From Streptomyces tagetis (lineage in GTDB: Bacteria; Actinomycetota; Actinomycetes; Streptomycetales; Streptomycetaceae), in NCBI RefSeq assembly GCF_018069565.1, contig NZ_JAGPNL010000007.1, forward strand, positions 62,001 through 126,000: DNA of 64,000 nucleotides. Direction: 5' to 3'. This document shows, in pieces, positions 23,828 through 32,871 of this stretch. Below the pieces are notes generated by a model, which saw only the letters and a program-made list of their open reading frames with translations, was not told where the DNA came from and made no database searches. A program made the position numbers and the translations under genes. Every line of letters starts with the position of its first letter. The stretch's first letter is position 1.

Positions 23828-24217
23828 GGTGACTGCTGGAGACTGGGCCGGCCGCGCGCCTCGTTCGCGCGCTGGTCCGGCACCGCAGCGTGTCGGTGGC
23901 GGACCGCTAGCCCGCAGCCACCTCACGCGTCCGGTTGTCATACATCTGCCGAACCACCTCCCTTCTCGTGTACCTCACACCCTAGGAACCGTTCGGCCGT
24001 CCATCAACGCCTTTTTCCGGAGCCCGCCGCCGGCGCCGCATTCCGGTGGCGTATGCGGGGTTTCCGCGGGGCAACGATTTCCGCCTTCTTGCGGGAACAG
24101 GATGTGTGCTGCATCACGTTCGAGTTGAATAAGGGCCAGTAAGGCCAGCAAGCGGTGAACTAAAGCCAGTGACGAGACGACGTACCGCGCGGCGGACGCA
24201 GCCTGCAGGGGGTCCAG
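23828..24217. other. Intergenic region before the PAS protein
   Basis: About 390 bp without a gene. It contains AT-richer patches (GTTCGAGTTGAATAAGG near 24118) that could hold the promoter of the PAS gene. I see no clear operator or hairpin. Confidence 0.4.
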
Positions 24218-25612
24218 GTGAGTGCTTCCCGGCGTAGTGGGACCACCGACGAGCTGGGTCCGGACGAGCCGGAGCGGGTCGGCGCGGATCTGCTCGCGGC
24301 GCTCCTCGACGGCATGGACGCGGCGCTGTGCGCCTTCGACGCGGACGGCGTCGTCACCCACTGGAACCGCGAGGCCGAGCGCATCCTCGGCTGGAGCGCC
24401 GACGAGGCCGTGGGACGGCAGGGGTTCGCCGGCTGGGCGGTGCGCAGCGCCGACGCGGGCGAGGTGGAGGAGCGGCTGCTCTCCGCGATGCGGTCGCCCG
24501 GCCGCCAGGTGCACGAGTTCGCGCTGCTCACCAAGGATGGCGGGCGGGTGCTGGTCCGTACGCAGTCCGCCGCCGTACGCGGCCCCGACGGCCGGCCCGC
24601 GGGTGTGTACTGCGCTTTCAGCGAGGTCCACGCCCAGATCGACCTGGAGCGTTCGATCGCGCTGAGCGAGGCGCTGCTGGAGGGTGCGAGCTGGGGCGTC
24701 GTCCTCGTCGACGTCGACCTGCGCCCCGCCGTGGTCAACGCGCACGCCGCCCGCGCGCTCGGCGCCGGCCGCACCTCCGTCCTCGGCCGCCCCCTCGGCG
24801 ACCTGCTCTCCCAGGGCGTGGAGGAGCTGGAGAACGCGCTCACCCACGTCCTCGCCGAAGGCGCCCCGCCCGCCCCCGCCGAGATGTGGGTGACCGTGCG
24901 CGGCCCCGAGGGCGACCGGCGCCGGTGCTGGCGCAGCGGCTTCGTCAGGCTCGCCTCGCCGCTCGCCGAGGAGCCGGTGCCGCTCGGCGTGGGCTGGCTG
25001 TTCCAGGACGTCACCGACACCAAGCGGGCCGAGCAGGACGCGGCGCTGCTGCGCTTTCGCGCCAACCAGCTCCACCGGGCGGGCCGGGCCGCGGCCGAGT
25101 GCGAGGACCCGGCGGAGGCGGCCACCGTCCACCTCGACTTCGCGCTGGCCGGATTCGCCGACCACGCCCTGATCGACCGGGTGGCCGGCGGGGCCCTGCC
25201 CGAGGGCGAGCAGGACCGTCCGGTGCGGCTGGTCCGGGTGGTCACCACCCCCTCCGGCACCCCGGCCCCCAGCGTGCCGTCGGCGGCGGCCGGGCTCCCG
25301 GTCCGCTATCCCGACGGACACCCGGCGCTCCAGTGCGTGGAACGGTCCGGTTCGGTGCGGGCGAGCGCAGGCTCCGGCGGCGGTACGGGGGCGGTGTCGG
25401 CGGAGCGGGCCCGGGAGTGGGCGGGGGCCCGGCAGTGGCCCGTGGACGCGGTGCACGCCCTGTGCGTGGTGCTGCGCAGCCGGGGCCGCACCCTCGGCGT
25501 CGTGACGTTCCTGCGCGGCGCCGGCCGCAGCGCCTTCGAACGCCCCGACGCGGTCTACGCCGAGGACGTCGCCGTCCGCATAGCCGCCCTCCTGGACCTG
25601 TCGGGAACCTGA
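24218..25612 (+). CDS. Two-PAS/GAF-like sensor protein without output domain
   Basis: GTG start with CAGGGGG upstream; 464 aa. Residues about 24-130 form a PAS domain (LLDGMDAALCAFDADGVVTHWNREAERILGWSADEAVG). A second PAS-like domain follows (LLEGASWGVVLVDVDLRPAVVNAHAARALGAGRTSVLGRPL to VGWLFQDVTDTKRAEQD). The C-terminal 190 residues look like a GAF domain (LHRAGRAAAECEDPAEAATVHLDFALAGFADHALI ... VVLRSRRTLGVVTFLR). Related Streptomyces proteins carry a PP2C phosphatase after such a module, but here there is none and no kinase or HTH either, so it would need a partner to signal. Confidence 0.75.
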   Translation: MSASRRSGTTDELGPDEPERVGADLLAALLDGMDAALCAFDADGVVTHWNREAERILGWSADEAVGRQGFAGWAVRSADAGEVEERLLSAMRSPGRQVHEFALLTKDGGRVLVRTQSAAVRGPDGRPAGVYCAFSEVHAQIDLERSIALSEALLEGASWGVVLVDVDLRPAVVNAHAARALGAGRTSVLGRPLGDLLSQGVEELENALTHVLAEGAPPAPAEMWVTVRGPEGDRRRCWRSGFVRLASPLAEEPVPLGVGWLFQDVTDTKRAEQDAALLRFRANQLHRAGRAAAECEDPAEAATVHLDFALAGFADHALIDRVAGGALPEGEQDRPVRLVRVVTTPSGTPAPSVPSAAAGLPVRYPDGHPALQCVERSGSVRASAGSGGGTGAVSAERAREWAGARQWPVDAVHALCVVLRSRGRTLGVVTFLRGAGRSAFERPDAVYAEDVAVRIAALLDLSGT

Positions 25613-25812
25613 CGGCCCCGCCGCGGGGGCGGTTCGCGGCCAGTCTCCGGGGGCAGGGCGGTTCCGGCCGGCCGGCGTACGGGGGCTGCCCCGGCAGGCG
25701 GCGGCGCGGATGCCGTGGGGGTCGGGCCCACGGTGTACCCGAGGCTGCCCGGCGTACGCCACCACCGGCGGCGACGACGGACTGGCGGGCGCGCGGGGCG
25801 CCCCCCCGTGGC

Positions 25813-26568
25813 TTACCGGCGGTAGAAGATCCGGTCGCCGTACTGCTCCAGTACGCGGTCGTTCCACTCGTGGCCGCCGTCGACGTTGCCCGAGCGCAGC
25901 AGCGGGGGTTCGACGCCGCGCTCGGCGAGGACGGCGGCCGTAGTCGCCATCACCGCCTGCATCAGGGCCGAGGTCACGACGGTGGACGCGGGTGCGAACG
26001 GCGCCGGGACGGTGTCGAGGCTCAGCTCCGCGTCCCCGACGGCGATCTTGGAGTCCAGGACCACGTCGCAGTGGTCCTTGAGGAACGTGCCGGAGGAGTG
26101 CCGCGACGCCGTCTCGGAGGCGTACGCCACCGAGGTCACGCCGATCACCCGGGCCCCCGCCGCACGGGCGGCGAGCGCCATCTCCACGGGCAGCGCGTTG
26201 CGCCCGGAGAGGGAGACGATCACCAGGGCGTCGCCCGCGCGGACCGGGGAGGCGTCCAGGACCGCGGCGGCCAGCCCGTCGACCCGCTCCAGGGCGGAGC
26301 CGAGCGTGGCGGGCATCACGTCGACGCCGACGGCGCCGGGCACGGCGAGCAGGTTCATCAGGGCGAGCCCCCCGGCGCGGTAGACCACGTCCTGGGCGGC
26401 GAGGGAGGAGTGCCCGGCGCCGAAGGCGAAGAGCCTGCCACCTGCGCAGACGGTGTCGGCGAGCAGCGTGCCGGCCGCCTCGACGCCGTCCGCCTCCTCC
26501 TCGCGTACCCGTTGCAGCAGTGTGATCGCCGCGTCGAGGAACTGGCCGGCCGGCTTGCGGTCGCTCAT
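25813..26568 (-). CDS. SIS-domain protein of the UPF0309 type
   Basis: ATG 26568 has GAAGGGG upstream; 251 aa. The sugar isomerase fold is evident: N-terminal helix FLDAAITLLQRVREEEADGVEAA, GGRLFAFGAGHSS, RAGDALVIVSLSGRNALPVEMALAARAAGARVIGVTS (phosphosugar loop) and a C-terminal ending HEWNDRVLEQYGDRIFYRR. Members bind phosphosugars such as N-acetyl-hexosamine phosphates; the reaction is not settled. It is divergent from dmdR1 across about 200 bp, the same pairing as in S. coelicolor. Confidence 0.85.
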   Translation of the reverse strand: MSDRKPAGQFLDAAITLLQRVREEEADGVEAAGTLLADTVCAGGRLFAFGAGHSSLAAQDVVYRAGGLALMNLLAVPGAVGVDVMPATLGSALERVDGLAAAVLDASPVRAGDALVIVSLSGRNALPVEMALAARAAGARVIGVTSVAYASETASRHSSGTFLKDHCDVVLDSKIAVGDAELSLDTVPAPFAPASTVVTSALMQAVMATTAAVLAERGVEPPLLRSGNVDGGHEWNDRVLEQYGDRIFYRR

Positions 26569-26766
26569 GCGGAGCCCCTTCGGTGTGCCTGCGTCGCGGA
26601 TCACCGTGCGGTCTGGGCCAGTACGGTGTCAACACGGCCGCCGGCCCTGCCGGTCCGCGGCTTTTCACAGCACGGCCCGGTTGTCGGTGGTATGCGTCAG
26701 AATTGATTCCAGGGCCAGCGCACACGCCGGGGCCGCGGCTCCGGAAGATCTCATCAAGGGGTACGT

Positions 26767-27459
26767 ATGTCCGGACTGATCGACACCACGGAGATGTACC
26801 TCCGCACCATTCTGGAGCTGGAGGAGGAAGGTGTGGTCCCCATGCGCGCCCGGATCGCCGAGCGGCTCGACCAGAGCGGCCCGACGGTGAGCCAGACGGT
26901 GGCGCGGATGGAGCGGGACGGGCTGGTGTCCGTCGCCGCCGACCGGCACCTGGAGCTGACGGAGGAGGGCCGCCGGCTGGCCACGCGCGTGATGCGCAAG
27001 CACCGGCTCGCGGAGTGCCTGCTCGTCGACGTGATCGGCCTGGAGTGGGAGCAGGTGCACGCCGAGGCGTGTCGCTGGGAGCACGTGATGAGCGAGGCCG
27101 TGGAGCGCCGCGTGCTGGAGCTGCTGCGCCACCCCACCGAGTCTCCCTACGGCAACCCGATCCCGGGCCTGGAGGAGCTGGGCGAGCCGGACGGCGCCGA
27201 CCCGTTCCTGGACGAGGGCATGGTCTCGCTGGCCGACCTCGACCCCGGGGCCGACGGCAAGACGGTCGTCGTGCGCCGGATCGGCGAGCCGATCCAGACG
27301 GACGCGCAGCTCATGTACACGCTGCGCCGGGCGGGCGTGCAGCCCGGTTCGGTGGTGAGCGTGACCGAGTCGGCCGGCGGGGTGCTGGTGGGCAGCGGCG
27401 GCGAGGCGGCCGAGCTGGAGGCGGACGTCGCCTCGCACGTGTTCGTCGCCAAGCGCTGA
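26767..27459 (+). CDS. dmdR1: DtxR-family iron-dependent repressor
   Basis: The 230-aa product starts MSGLIDTTEMYLRTILELEEEG. It has the winged HTH (RIAERLDQSGPTVSQTVARMERDGLV), dimerisation/metal domain and C-terminal SH3-like domain. The two metal sites match DtxR numbering exactly: M10, C102, E105, H106 and H79, E83, H98. It represses siderophore and iron-uptake genes when Fe(II) is bound. In S. coelicolor this gene is overlapped on the other strand by adm; an open minus-strand frame is present here too. Confidence 0.93.
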   Translation: MSGLIDTTEMYLRTILELEEEGVVPMRARIAERLDQSGPTVSQTVARMERDGLVSVAADRHLELTEEGRRLATRVMRKHRLAECLLVDVIGLEWEQVHAEACRWEHVMSEAVERRVLELLRHPTESPYGNPIPGLEELGEPDGADPFLDEGMVSLADLDPGADGKTVVVRRIGEPIQTDAQLMYTLRRAGVQPGSVVSVTESAGGVLVGSGGEAAELEADVASHVFVAKR

Positions 27460-27680
27460 TCCGGCCGGTCCCGCGGCACCCGCGCCGTCGCGGTGGCCGG
27501 TCCGCGGCACCGGACGGATCGCGTCGAATCCCGGATTCCCGTGTCCGAACGGCAGCGCCCGGCCCGTTCGCGTGCCACGCTGTCGCATGAGGCATATGAC
27601 ATGAGGGCTCGGGGCCGGGCCCCCGGCGGTGCCGCCGGGCGGTCCGAGAAGGGGGCGGGACGTGCCGGAGAGACGGAGAG

Positions 27681-27708
27681 GGCCCCGGCGCCGTGTGGCG
27701 CCGGGGCC
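27681..27708 (+). terminator. Very strong terminator hairpin
   Basis: GGCCCCGGCGCC-GTGT-GGCGCCGGGGCC is a perfect 12-bp stem with a 4-nt loop, followed by TGTCCTCCCCTGTG. It lies 221 bp after the dmdR1 stop and before the alpha/beta hydrolase promoter, so it either ends a long dmdR1 3' region or a short separate transcript. Confidence 0.85.
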
Positions 27709-27873
27709 TGTCCTCCCCTGTGTCGACCCGGAGCCCCGAGCTCTCAGGGTCGTTCCCCTCGGACCGTTTTCCCCGAGCGGTCCGCCTCCCGGTGGAGATC
27801 TCCCCTCGGTGACGGCGATCAATCCCTGACGGCGTCACTCGATTGAGGGGTGTTGGCCGACGGGACGGCATTT

Positions 27874-27889
27874 TCGAATGGATATTCGA
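27874..27889. promoter_or_regulatory. TCGAAT/ATTCGA palindrome upstream of the alpha/beta hydrolase gene
   Basis: TCGAAT-GGAT-ATTCGA is a perfect inverted repeat in the AT-richest patch between dmdR1 and the hydrolase, about 130 bp upstream of the hydrolase start. It is a plausible operator; no binder can be named. Confidence 0.4.
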
Positions 27890-28017
27890 TACTCTGCGGA
27901 GGTCGGTCGGCCGTCGGGCCGGCAGGCACGGCACGGCAGGCAGGACACGGTTCACAGGACCGGCCGGCCCGGGTGGGGCGGGTCCGGTGCGAGCGGAGCT
28001 TGGGGGTGCCAGGACGG

Positions 28018-28896
28018 ATGGCGCGGCGTATCGACGTGACCGGCGCGGGCGGCGTACGCCTCGCCGCCTGGGAGTTCGGGGACCCGCCCAAGGCCGACGC
28101 GGACCCGCCGCAGGACGGGCCCGGCGGCCTTCCGGGGGTGCTGTTACTGCACGGGCTGATGGGGCGGGCCTCGCACTGGGCCCCCACCGCGCGCTGGCTC
28201 TCCGCGCGGCACCGGGCCGTCGCCCTCGACCAGCGCGGCCACGGCCGCAGCGACAAGCCGCCCCGGGCCGCGTACACCCGTGAGGCGTACGTCGGGGACG
28301 TGGAGGCCGCCCTGGAGCAGCTCCGCCTCGGCCCGGCCGTCCTCATCGGGCACGCCATGGGCGCGCTGACCGCCTGGCAGCTCGCCGCCAAGCGGCCCGA
28401 TCTCGTCCGCGGGCTGGTCGTCTGCGATATGCGGGCCTCCGCGCTCGGCGCGGCCTCCCAGCGGGAGTGGACCGAGTGGTTCGGCACCTGGCCGGTGCCC
28501 TTCGCGACCCTCGCCGACGTGCGCAAGTGGTTCGGCGAGGACGACCCGAGGGTGGAGCGGCCCAACCCGGCCCGGGGCGAGTTCTTCGCCGAGGTGATGG
28601 CCGAGTCCCCCGACGGCTGGCGGCCCGTCTTCGAGCCGGAGCAGATGCTCAGGTCCCGGGAGACCTGGGTCTACGACGCCCACTGGGAGGAGCTGGCCCA
28701 GGTGCGCTGCCCGACCCTCGTCGTGCGCGGCCTCGACGGCGAGCTGGGCCGGGCCGAGGCGCAGGAGATGGTCCGGGTCCTGCCGCACGGCCGGTACGCG
28801 GAGGTGGCCGACGCCGGTCACTTCGTCCACTACGACCAGCCGGCGGCCTGGCGCTCGGCCATAGCCCCCTTCCTGGACGGCCTCCGCCACCCCTGA
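28018..28896 (+). CDS. Alpha/beta hydrolase-fold protein with Ala in place of the nucleophile Ser
   Basis: ATG 28018 gives 292 aa (GTG 28006 is also in frame). The fold is complete: LLLHGLMGRASHW (oxyanion loop), LDQRGHGRSDKP, nucleophile-elbow strand VLIGHAMGALTAWQL, acid in GLDGELG and histidine in DAGHFVHYDQPAAW. The elbow, normally GHSxG, is GHAMG, with A113 (codon GCC at 28354-28356) where the nucleophile should be. Asp and His are kept. It is thus either a non-hydrolytic member of the family or a binding protein. The cap is small, as in proline iminopeptidase-like esterases. Confidence 0.82.
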   Translation: MARRIDVTGAGGVRLAAWEFGDPPKADADPPQDGPGGLPGVLLLHGLMGRASHWAPTARWLSARHRAVALDQRGHGRSDKPPRAAYTREAYVGDVEAALEQLRLGPAVLIGHAMGALTAWQLAAKRPDLVRGLVVCDMRASALGAASQREWTEWFGTWPVPFATLADVRKWFGEDDPRVERPNPARGEFFAEVMAESPDGWRPVFEPEQMLRSRETWVYDAHWEELAQVRCPTLVVRGLDGELGRAEAQEMVRVLPHGRYAEVADAGHFVHYDQPAAWRSAIAPFLDGLRHP

Positions 28897-29313
28897 CCAC
28901 CGGGCAGGCCGCCGAGCCCCGGACCGCCCCGGGCCTGAAAGGCCGCCCGGCACCTCGCCCCGGCCCGCGCAGCCACACCGGCACCCAGCCGGGCAGAGCC
29001 GGCCCCGGCCCGGCACCTTGTCCGGGCCCGCCCGCCGGGCGCCGGGTTCGGCAGCGACCCGGGCGTCGGGGTCGGCATCCCGCCCGGCGCCCTGGCCCGA
29101 GCGGCCACGCCGGTATCCAGGCCCGACAGGTCCGCGAGCCGGCTCGTCGACACCCCGCTCCGGCCTGCCCGCCGGGCGTGCAGGCTGGGGGAAGTCCGCC
29201 CGGTGTCCCGGTCCGTGCGGTCGCGGCGGGCGGAGCCGTGCCTCGCTCTGGCGTTGCCGGTCTGTCCGTCGCTCTGGTTCGGCTGGCCGCCGGGGGCCCC
29301 GCTCCGGCCGACA

Positions 29314-29425
29314 GGCCACCCGGCACGACAGGCCACCCCCGCCCCGGCCGTAGGTCACCCCGTACTCGGCCAGAAGGCCACCCGTCCCGGCCGGAAGGCC
29401 CCCCGCCCCCGGCCGGCAGGCCCCG
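29314..29425. repeat. Degenerate 21-23-bp tandem repeats in a gene-free stretch
   Basis: The 28897-29425 interval holds no supported gene. Its last 112 bp consist of about five imperfect units starting GGCCACC or GGTCACC and containing CCGGCC (starts at 29314, 29331, 29353, 29376, 29397). They end at the stop codon of the ABC permease gene, so they form its 3' flank, facing the hydrolase end. Confidence 0.6.
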
Positions 29426-31051
29426 TCAGCCCTTGCTGACCGCCGCGAGGATCTCCGGGAGGCGTTCCGCCGTGCGCGGGGCCGCCATGCGGAGGCCGAG
29501 CAGGGTCAGCGCGGCGCCGTAGGCCGCGCCCACCGGGAGCAGCAGCCAGCGCCAGCCCTCGCCGCCCGCGCTCACGTTCAGCCAGATCGTGGCCGCGATC
29601 ACCGGAGCGCAGAGCAGGGCCGCGCCGGCCATGCCGCCCACGATGGAGATCCAGGCCAGCCCCACCTGGCCGGGGGCGACGTTCTTGAACCCCTCCTGCG
29701 GGATGGAGTACGGGAAGCGCGCCGAGGTCCACGCGCCGGTCGCCAGCATCGCGCCGAGCAGCGCGAAGGAGAGCCCCAGCGCGGGCGGCAGCGCGGCCCA
29801 GTCGCCCAGCATCGCCGTCGTCACGACGGTGACCAGGGTGGCGTACGGCAGGGTGACCAGCAGCAGCGCCAGCGCCCGGCCGCGCAGTTCCACGTACGCG
29901 TCCCTGGGCGAGGAGATCGTCATCGCCACCAGCCAGAAGGCGGACGTGTCCTGGCCGAACTGGTTGTACATCTGGATGCCGAGCATCCCCGCGGCGAAGC
30001 AGGAGAAGTACACCGAGCCGGTGCCCTGCCAGGCGTTGAAGACCGGCAGGATCAGGCCGATCGCCAGCGCCGTCACCCAGGCCGACTTGGTCTTCGGATC
30101 GCGCCACACGTAGCGCAGGGTGCGCTCCATGGTGGTGCCGGTCCGCCCGGCCGGGAGCCACCGGGAAAGCCCCGCCGAGCCGCGTTCGCGGGCCGGCCGG
30201 TCGTCGGCGGTGAGCGTCGAGCCGTCCGGCGAGGTCATCAGCCGGGTCAGGTGGCGCGACCACACCCACAGCAGTACCACCAGCGCCGCCGCGGTCAGCG
30301 CGAGCTGGGCCAGGGCGATCCCGTACTCCCCGTCGCTCGCCGCGGCCATCGCGCCGACCGCGGTGCCCGGCGGCACCCAGCGCAGCACGTCGGCGGCCGG
30401 TTCGAGCTGGGCCAGCCCGCCGGTGCCCAGGCGCTGCGCCCCGAAGTTGACCAGTTGCGCGCCGACCGCGACGACCAGACCGCTCAGCACCGCGAGGTCG
30501 CGGCCCTTGCGGCTGGTCAGCAGCCGGGTGTTGGCGGCGGCCACGGCACGGGCCAGGGTCACGCAGACCAGCAACGCGAGGACGGCGCCGATCACGCCGA
30601 CGACGAACGCGAAGGCGCCGTGCGCGACCGCGACCACCGACCCGGCGAACAGGCAGAGCGTGAAGAGCGGCCCGATGCCGACCAGCGAGGAGACCAGCAG
30701 CGCCCGTACCAGCGGCTGGGGCCGCAGCGGCAGCATCACCAGCCGGGTCGGGTCCAGCGTCTCGTCGCCGCTGTTGAAGAAGAGCGGCATCACCGCCCAG
30801 CCCAGCCCGAGCACCGCCGCCATCAGCACGATCAGCGCGTCCGCGTGGGCGTGCCCGCGCAGCGCGATCAGGCCGAGCGTCTGGAGCACGGTGAAGAGCA
30901 GGACGACGACCGCCGAGGCGATCCAGGCGGCCGTGCGCCCGCCGGACTGCCGCAGCCCGTTGCGGAGCAGCGACAGCTTCAGCCGGACGAGGACGGGGGT
31001 GAGGGACGCGGCGGTGGGGGCCGCGGGGCCCGGTGCGGTCGCCGCGGTCAT
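29426..31051 (-). CDS. ABC transporter permease (ABC-2-like exporter), 541 aa
   Basis: ATG 31051 overlaps the stop of the ATPase gene (ATGA). The protein has about 12 hydrophobic segments in two halves, separated by a hydrophilic loop (LTRLMTSPDGSTLTADDRPARERG). Conserved cytoplasmic stretches read NSGDETLDPTRLVMLPLRPQPLVRALL and RYVWRDPKTKSAWVTALAIGLILPVFNAWQG. Such actinobacterial permeases pair with a single ATPase subunit for export of an unknown compound. Translational coupling confirms the pair. Confidence 0.85.
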   Translation of the reverse strand: MTAATAPGPAAPTAASLTPVLVRLKLSLLRNGLRQSGGRTAAWIASAVVVLLFTVLQTLGLIALRGHAHADALIVLMAAVLGLGWAVMPLFFNSGDETLDPTRLVMLPLRPQPLVRALLVSSLVGIGPLFTLCLFAGSVVAVAHGAFAFVVGVIGAVLALLVCVTLARAVAAANTRLLTSRKGRDLAVLSGLVVAVGAQLVNFGAQRLGTGGLAQLEPAADVLRWVPPGTAVGAMAAASDGEYGIALAQLALTAAALVVLLWVWSRHLTRLMTSPDGSTLTADDRPARERGSAGLSRWLPAGRTGTTMERTLRYVWRDPKTKSAWVTALAIGLILPVFNAWQGTGSVYFSCFAAGMLGIQMYNQFGQDTSAFWLVAMTISSPRDAYVELRGRALALLLVTLPYATLVTVVTTAMLGDWAALPPALGLSFALLGAMLATGAWTSARFPYSIPQEGFKNVAPGQVGLAWISIVGGMAGAALLCAPVIAATIWLNVSAGGEGWRWLLLPVGAAYGAALTLLGLRMAAPRTAERLPEILAAVSKG

Positions 31052-31821
31052 CGGACGCCGCCGCCCAGCCAGTCGAGGTCGGACCCGGCGTCCCGGCCGC
31101 CCGCGCCGACGAGTTCGAGGAACGCCTGCTGGAGCGAGGGGGCGTCGCCGCGCACCTCGGCGAGCGGTCCGGTGGCGCGGATGCGGCCGGCGGCCATCAC
31201 CGCCACCCAGTCGCACAGCGACTCCACCAGCTCCATGACGTGCGAGGAGAAGACGACGGTGGCGCCGGAGGCGGTGTAGCGCTCCAGGACGCCGCGGATG
31301 GTCTGCGCGGAGACCGGGTCGACGCCCTCGAAGGGCTCGTCCAGGAACAGCACCTCGGGGTTGTGCAGCAGCGCCGCCGCCAGGCCGATCTTCTTGCGCA
31401 TGCCGGTCGAGTAGTCGACCACCAGCTTGTGCTGGGAGCCGGCCAGGTCGAGGACGTCCAGGAGCTGGGTGGCCCGCTTGTCGACCTCGGCGCCGGGCAG
31501 CCCGCGCAACCGGCCGGAGTAGGCGAGCAGTTCCCGTCCGGAGAGCCGCTCGAAGAGCCGCAGCCCCTCCGGCAGCACCCCGATCCGCGCCTTCACCTCG
31601 ACCGGATCGCGCCACACGTCGTGCCCGACCACCTCGACGGACCCCTGGTCGGGCCGGAGCAGCCCCGTGACCATGGAGAGCGTCGTCGTCTTCCCGGCCC
31701 CGTTCGGCCCGACCAGGCCGATGAACTTGCCCGCGGGCAGTTCGAGATCGACCCCGGCCACCGCGACCTGCCGGCCGAACCGCTTCCACAGTCCCCGTAC
31801 CCGTACGGCGCTCTCTCCCAC
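31048..31821 (-). CDS. ABC transporter ATP-binding protein, 257 aa
   Basis: Contains all nucleotide-binding motifs: Walker A GPNGAGKTTT, Q/P-loop IGVLPEGLRLFERL, signature YSTGMRKKIGLAAAL (a variant of LSGGQ), Walker B EVLFLDEPFEGVDP and the H-loop SSHVMELVE. It powers the permease encoded just downstream (4-bp overlap). The YSTGM signature is typical of exporters of the drug-resistance/ABC-2 type. Confidence 0.92.
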   Translation of the reverse strand: MGESAVRVRGLWKRFGRQVAVAGVDLELPAGKFIGLVGPNGAGKTTTLSMVTGLLRPDQGSVEVVGHDVWRDPVEVKARIGVLPEGLRLFERLSGRELLAYSGRLRGLPGAEVDKRATQLLDVLDLAGSQHKLVVDYSTGMRKKIGLAAALLHNPEVLFLDEPFEGVDPVSAQTIRGVLERYTASGATVVFSSHVMELVESLCDWVAVMAAGRIRATGPLAEVRGDAPSLQQAFLELVGAGGRDAGSDLDWLGGGVR

Positions 31822-31889
31822 CGTGAACTCCCTCCGTCAAAGGCACCCTACGCGGACACGGGTGCCCCCGACCGGGCGCGGGCGTCCGG

Positions 31890-32543
31890 CTACCGGTCCC
31901 GTCCGCAGGCGTAGGCGAGCGAGGGGACCAGTTCCTCGGCGTCCGGCAGCCACCGGTTGGCCGGGGTGGGCCGGCGGGCCCAGAGCACGGCGCCGCGCGT
32001 CCCGTACCGGGTGGGCGGGGCGGCGACGTACCCGCCCTCGCCGAGCGCGGTCAGGTCCAGGGAGGACGGCGACCAGCCCACCCCGCGCACCAGGTCGGCC
32101 AGTTTCGCCGCGGCCCCCGGCAGGACGAAGAACCGCATCCGGCGGTCGGGGGCCAGCGTCACCGGGCCGAGCGCCAGCTCCATCCGCTCCATCCGCGCGA
32201 GCGCGAGGAACCCGGCCGTCTCCGGCACGTCCAGCGCGTCGAAGGCCCGTCCCGTCGGCAGCAGGATCGAGGCCGCCGGCCGCGCCTGCCACATCCGGCG
32301 CACGGTGCTCACGCTGCCGGTCGCCTGCGCGGCCCAGTCCTCGCGCGCCGGGTGCGCGCCCGGGGCGGCGCACGCCGGGTCCCCGCACGAGCAGTGCGGC
32401 ACCCCGTCGGTGGTCTCCAGCCAGGCGCCGGGGACCACCTCCCAGTGGCGTTCCTCGGCGTAACGAGCGGCGGTCTCCAGCAGCGATGCCCCGCGCTGCT
32501 GCGGAATCTGGGCGGCCTCGGCCGACGCGAGAGTCTCTTCCAC
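31890..32543 (-). CDS. Bifunctional DNA primase/polymerase (prim-pol)-like domain protein
   Basis: The GTG at 32543 (VEETLASAEAAQIPQQRG) is chosen because GGGAG lies 11 nt before it; GTG 32567 would add 8 residues. The 217-aa product carries the N-terminal features of prim-pol domains: LLETAARYAEERHWEVVPGAWLE, SCGDPACAAPGAHPAREDW and an AASILLPTGRAFDALDVP strand. The polymerase Asp pair is reduced to DALD, and there is no helicase part, so it is a stand-alone regulator-like form common in Streptomyces. It lies 68 bp upstream of the ABC genes on the same strand. Confidence 0.8.
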   Translation of the reverse strand: MEETLASAEAAQIPQQRGASLLETAARYAEERHWEVVPGAWLETTDGVPHCSCGDPACAAPGAHPAREDWAAQATGSVSTVRRMWQARPAASILLPTGRAFDALDVPETAGFLALARMERMELALGPVTLAPDRRMRFFVLPGAAAKLADLVRGVGWSPSSLDLTALGEGGYVAAPPTRYGTRGAVLWARRPTPANRWLPDAEELVPSLAYACGRDR

Positions 32544-32871
32544 GCGAAGCTCAACTCCCTTGTTCACGCCGGGTTACGCCCCGCCCACCGATCTGGCCGC
32601 GCGGCCGGACCCGCCCGGCGTTCCGAGGGCCGTCGTCGCAGGTCGGGGCCGGTGCGCGGGGGAGGAGCACCGGCCCGGTCCCAGGGCGCACCGATGCATT
32701 CACGGGGGCGCGCGGGAGGTTCCGTGGTGGGAGCTGGGTAGCCAGGTCTGGGGCCGGCGCCGGCCGTTACCCCGGCAATCCTGGCAAGTCTGGCATTGTC
32801 GGCACATCGACGGGGCATTGATCTTCCCGGCCGGATCTTTTCGTTCCGCCGAGACAGCATGGGGGTACGCC

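Noticed and set aside
28897..29425. Several plus- and minus-strand frames in the gap after the alpha/beta hydrolase
   Set aside because: They consist of Arg/Pro/Gly repeats created by GC-rich DNA and tandem repeats; no consistent codon bias.
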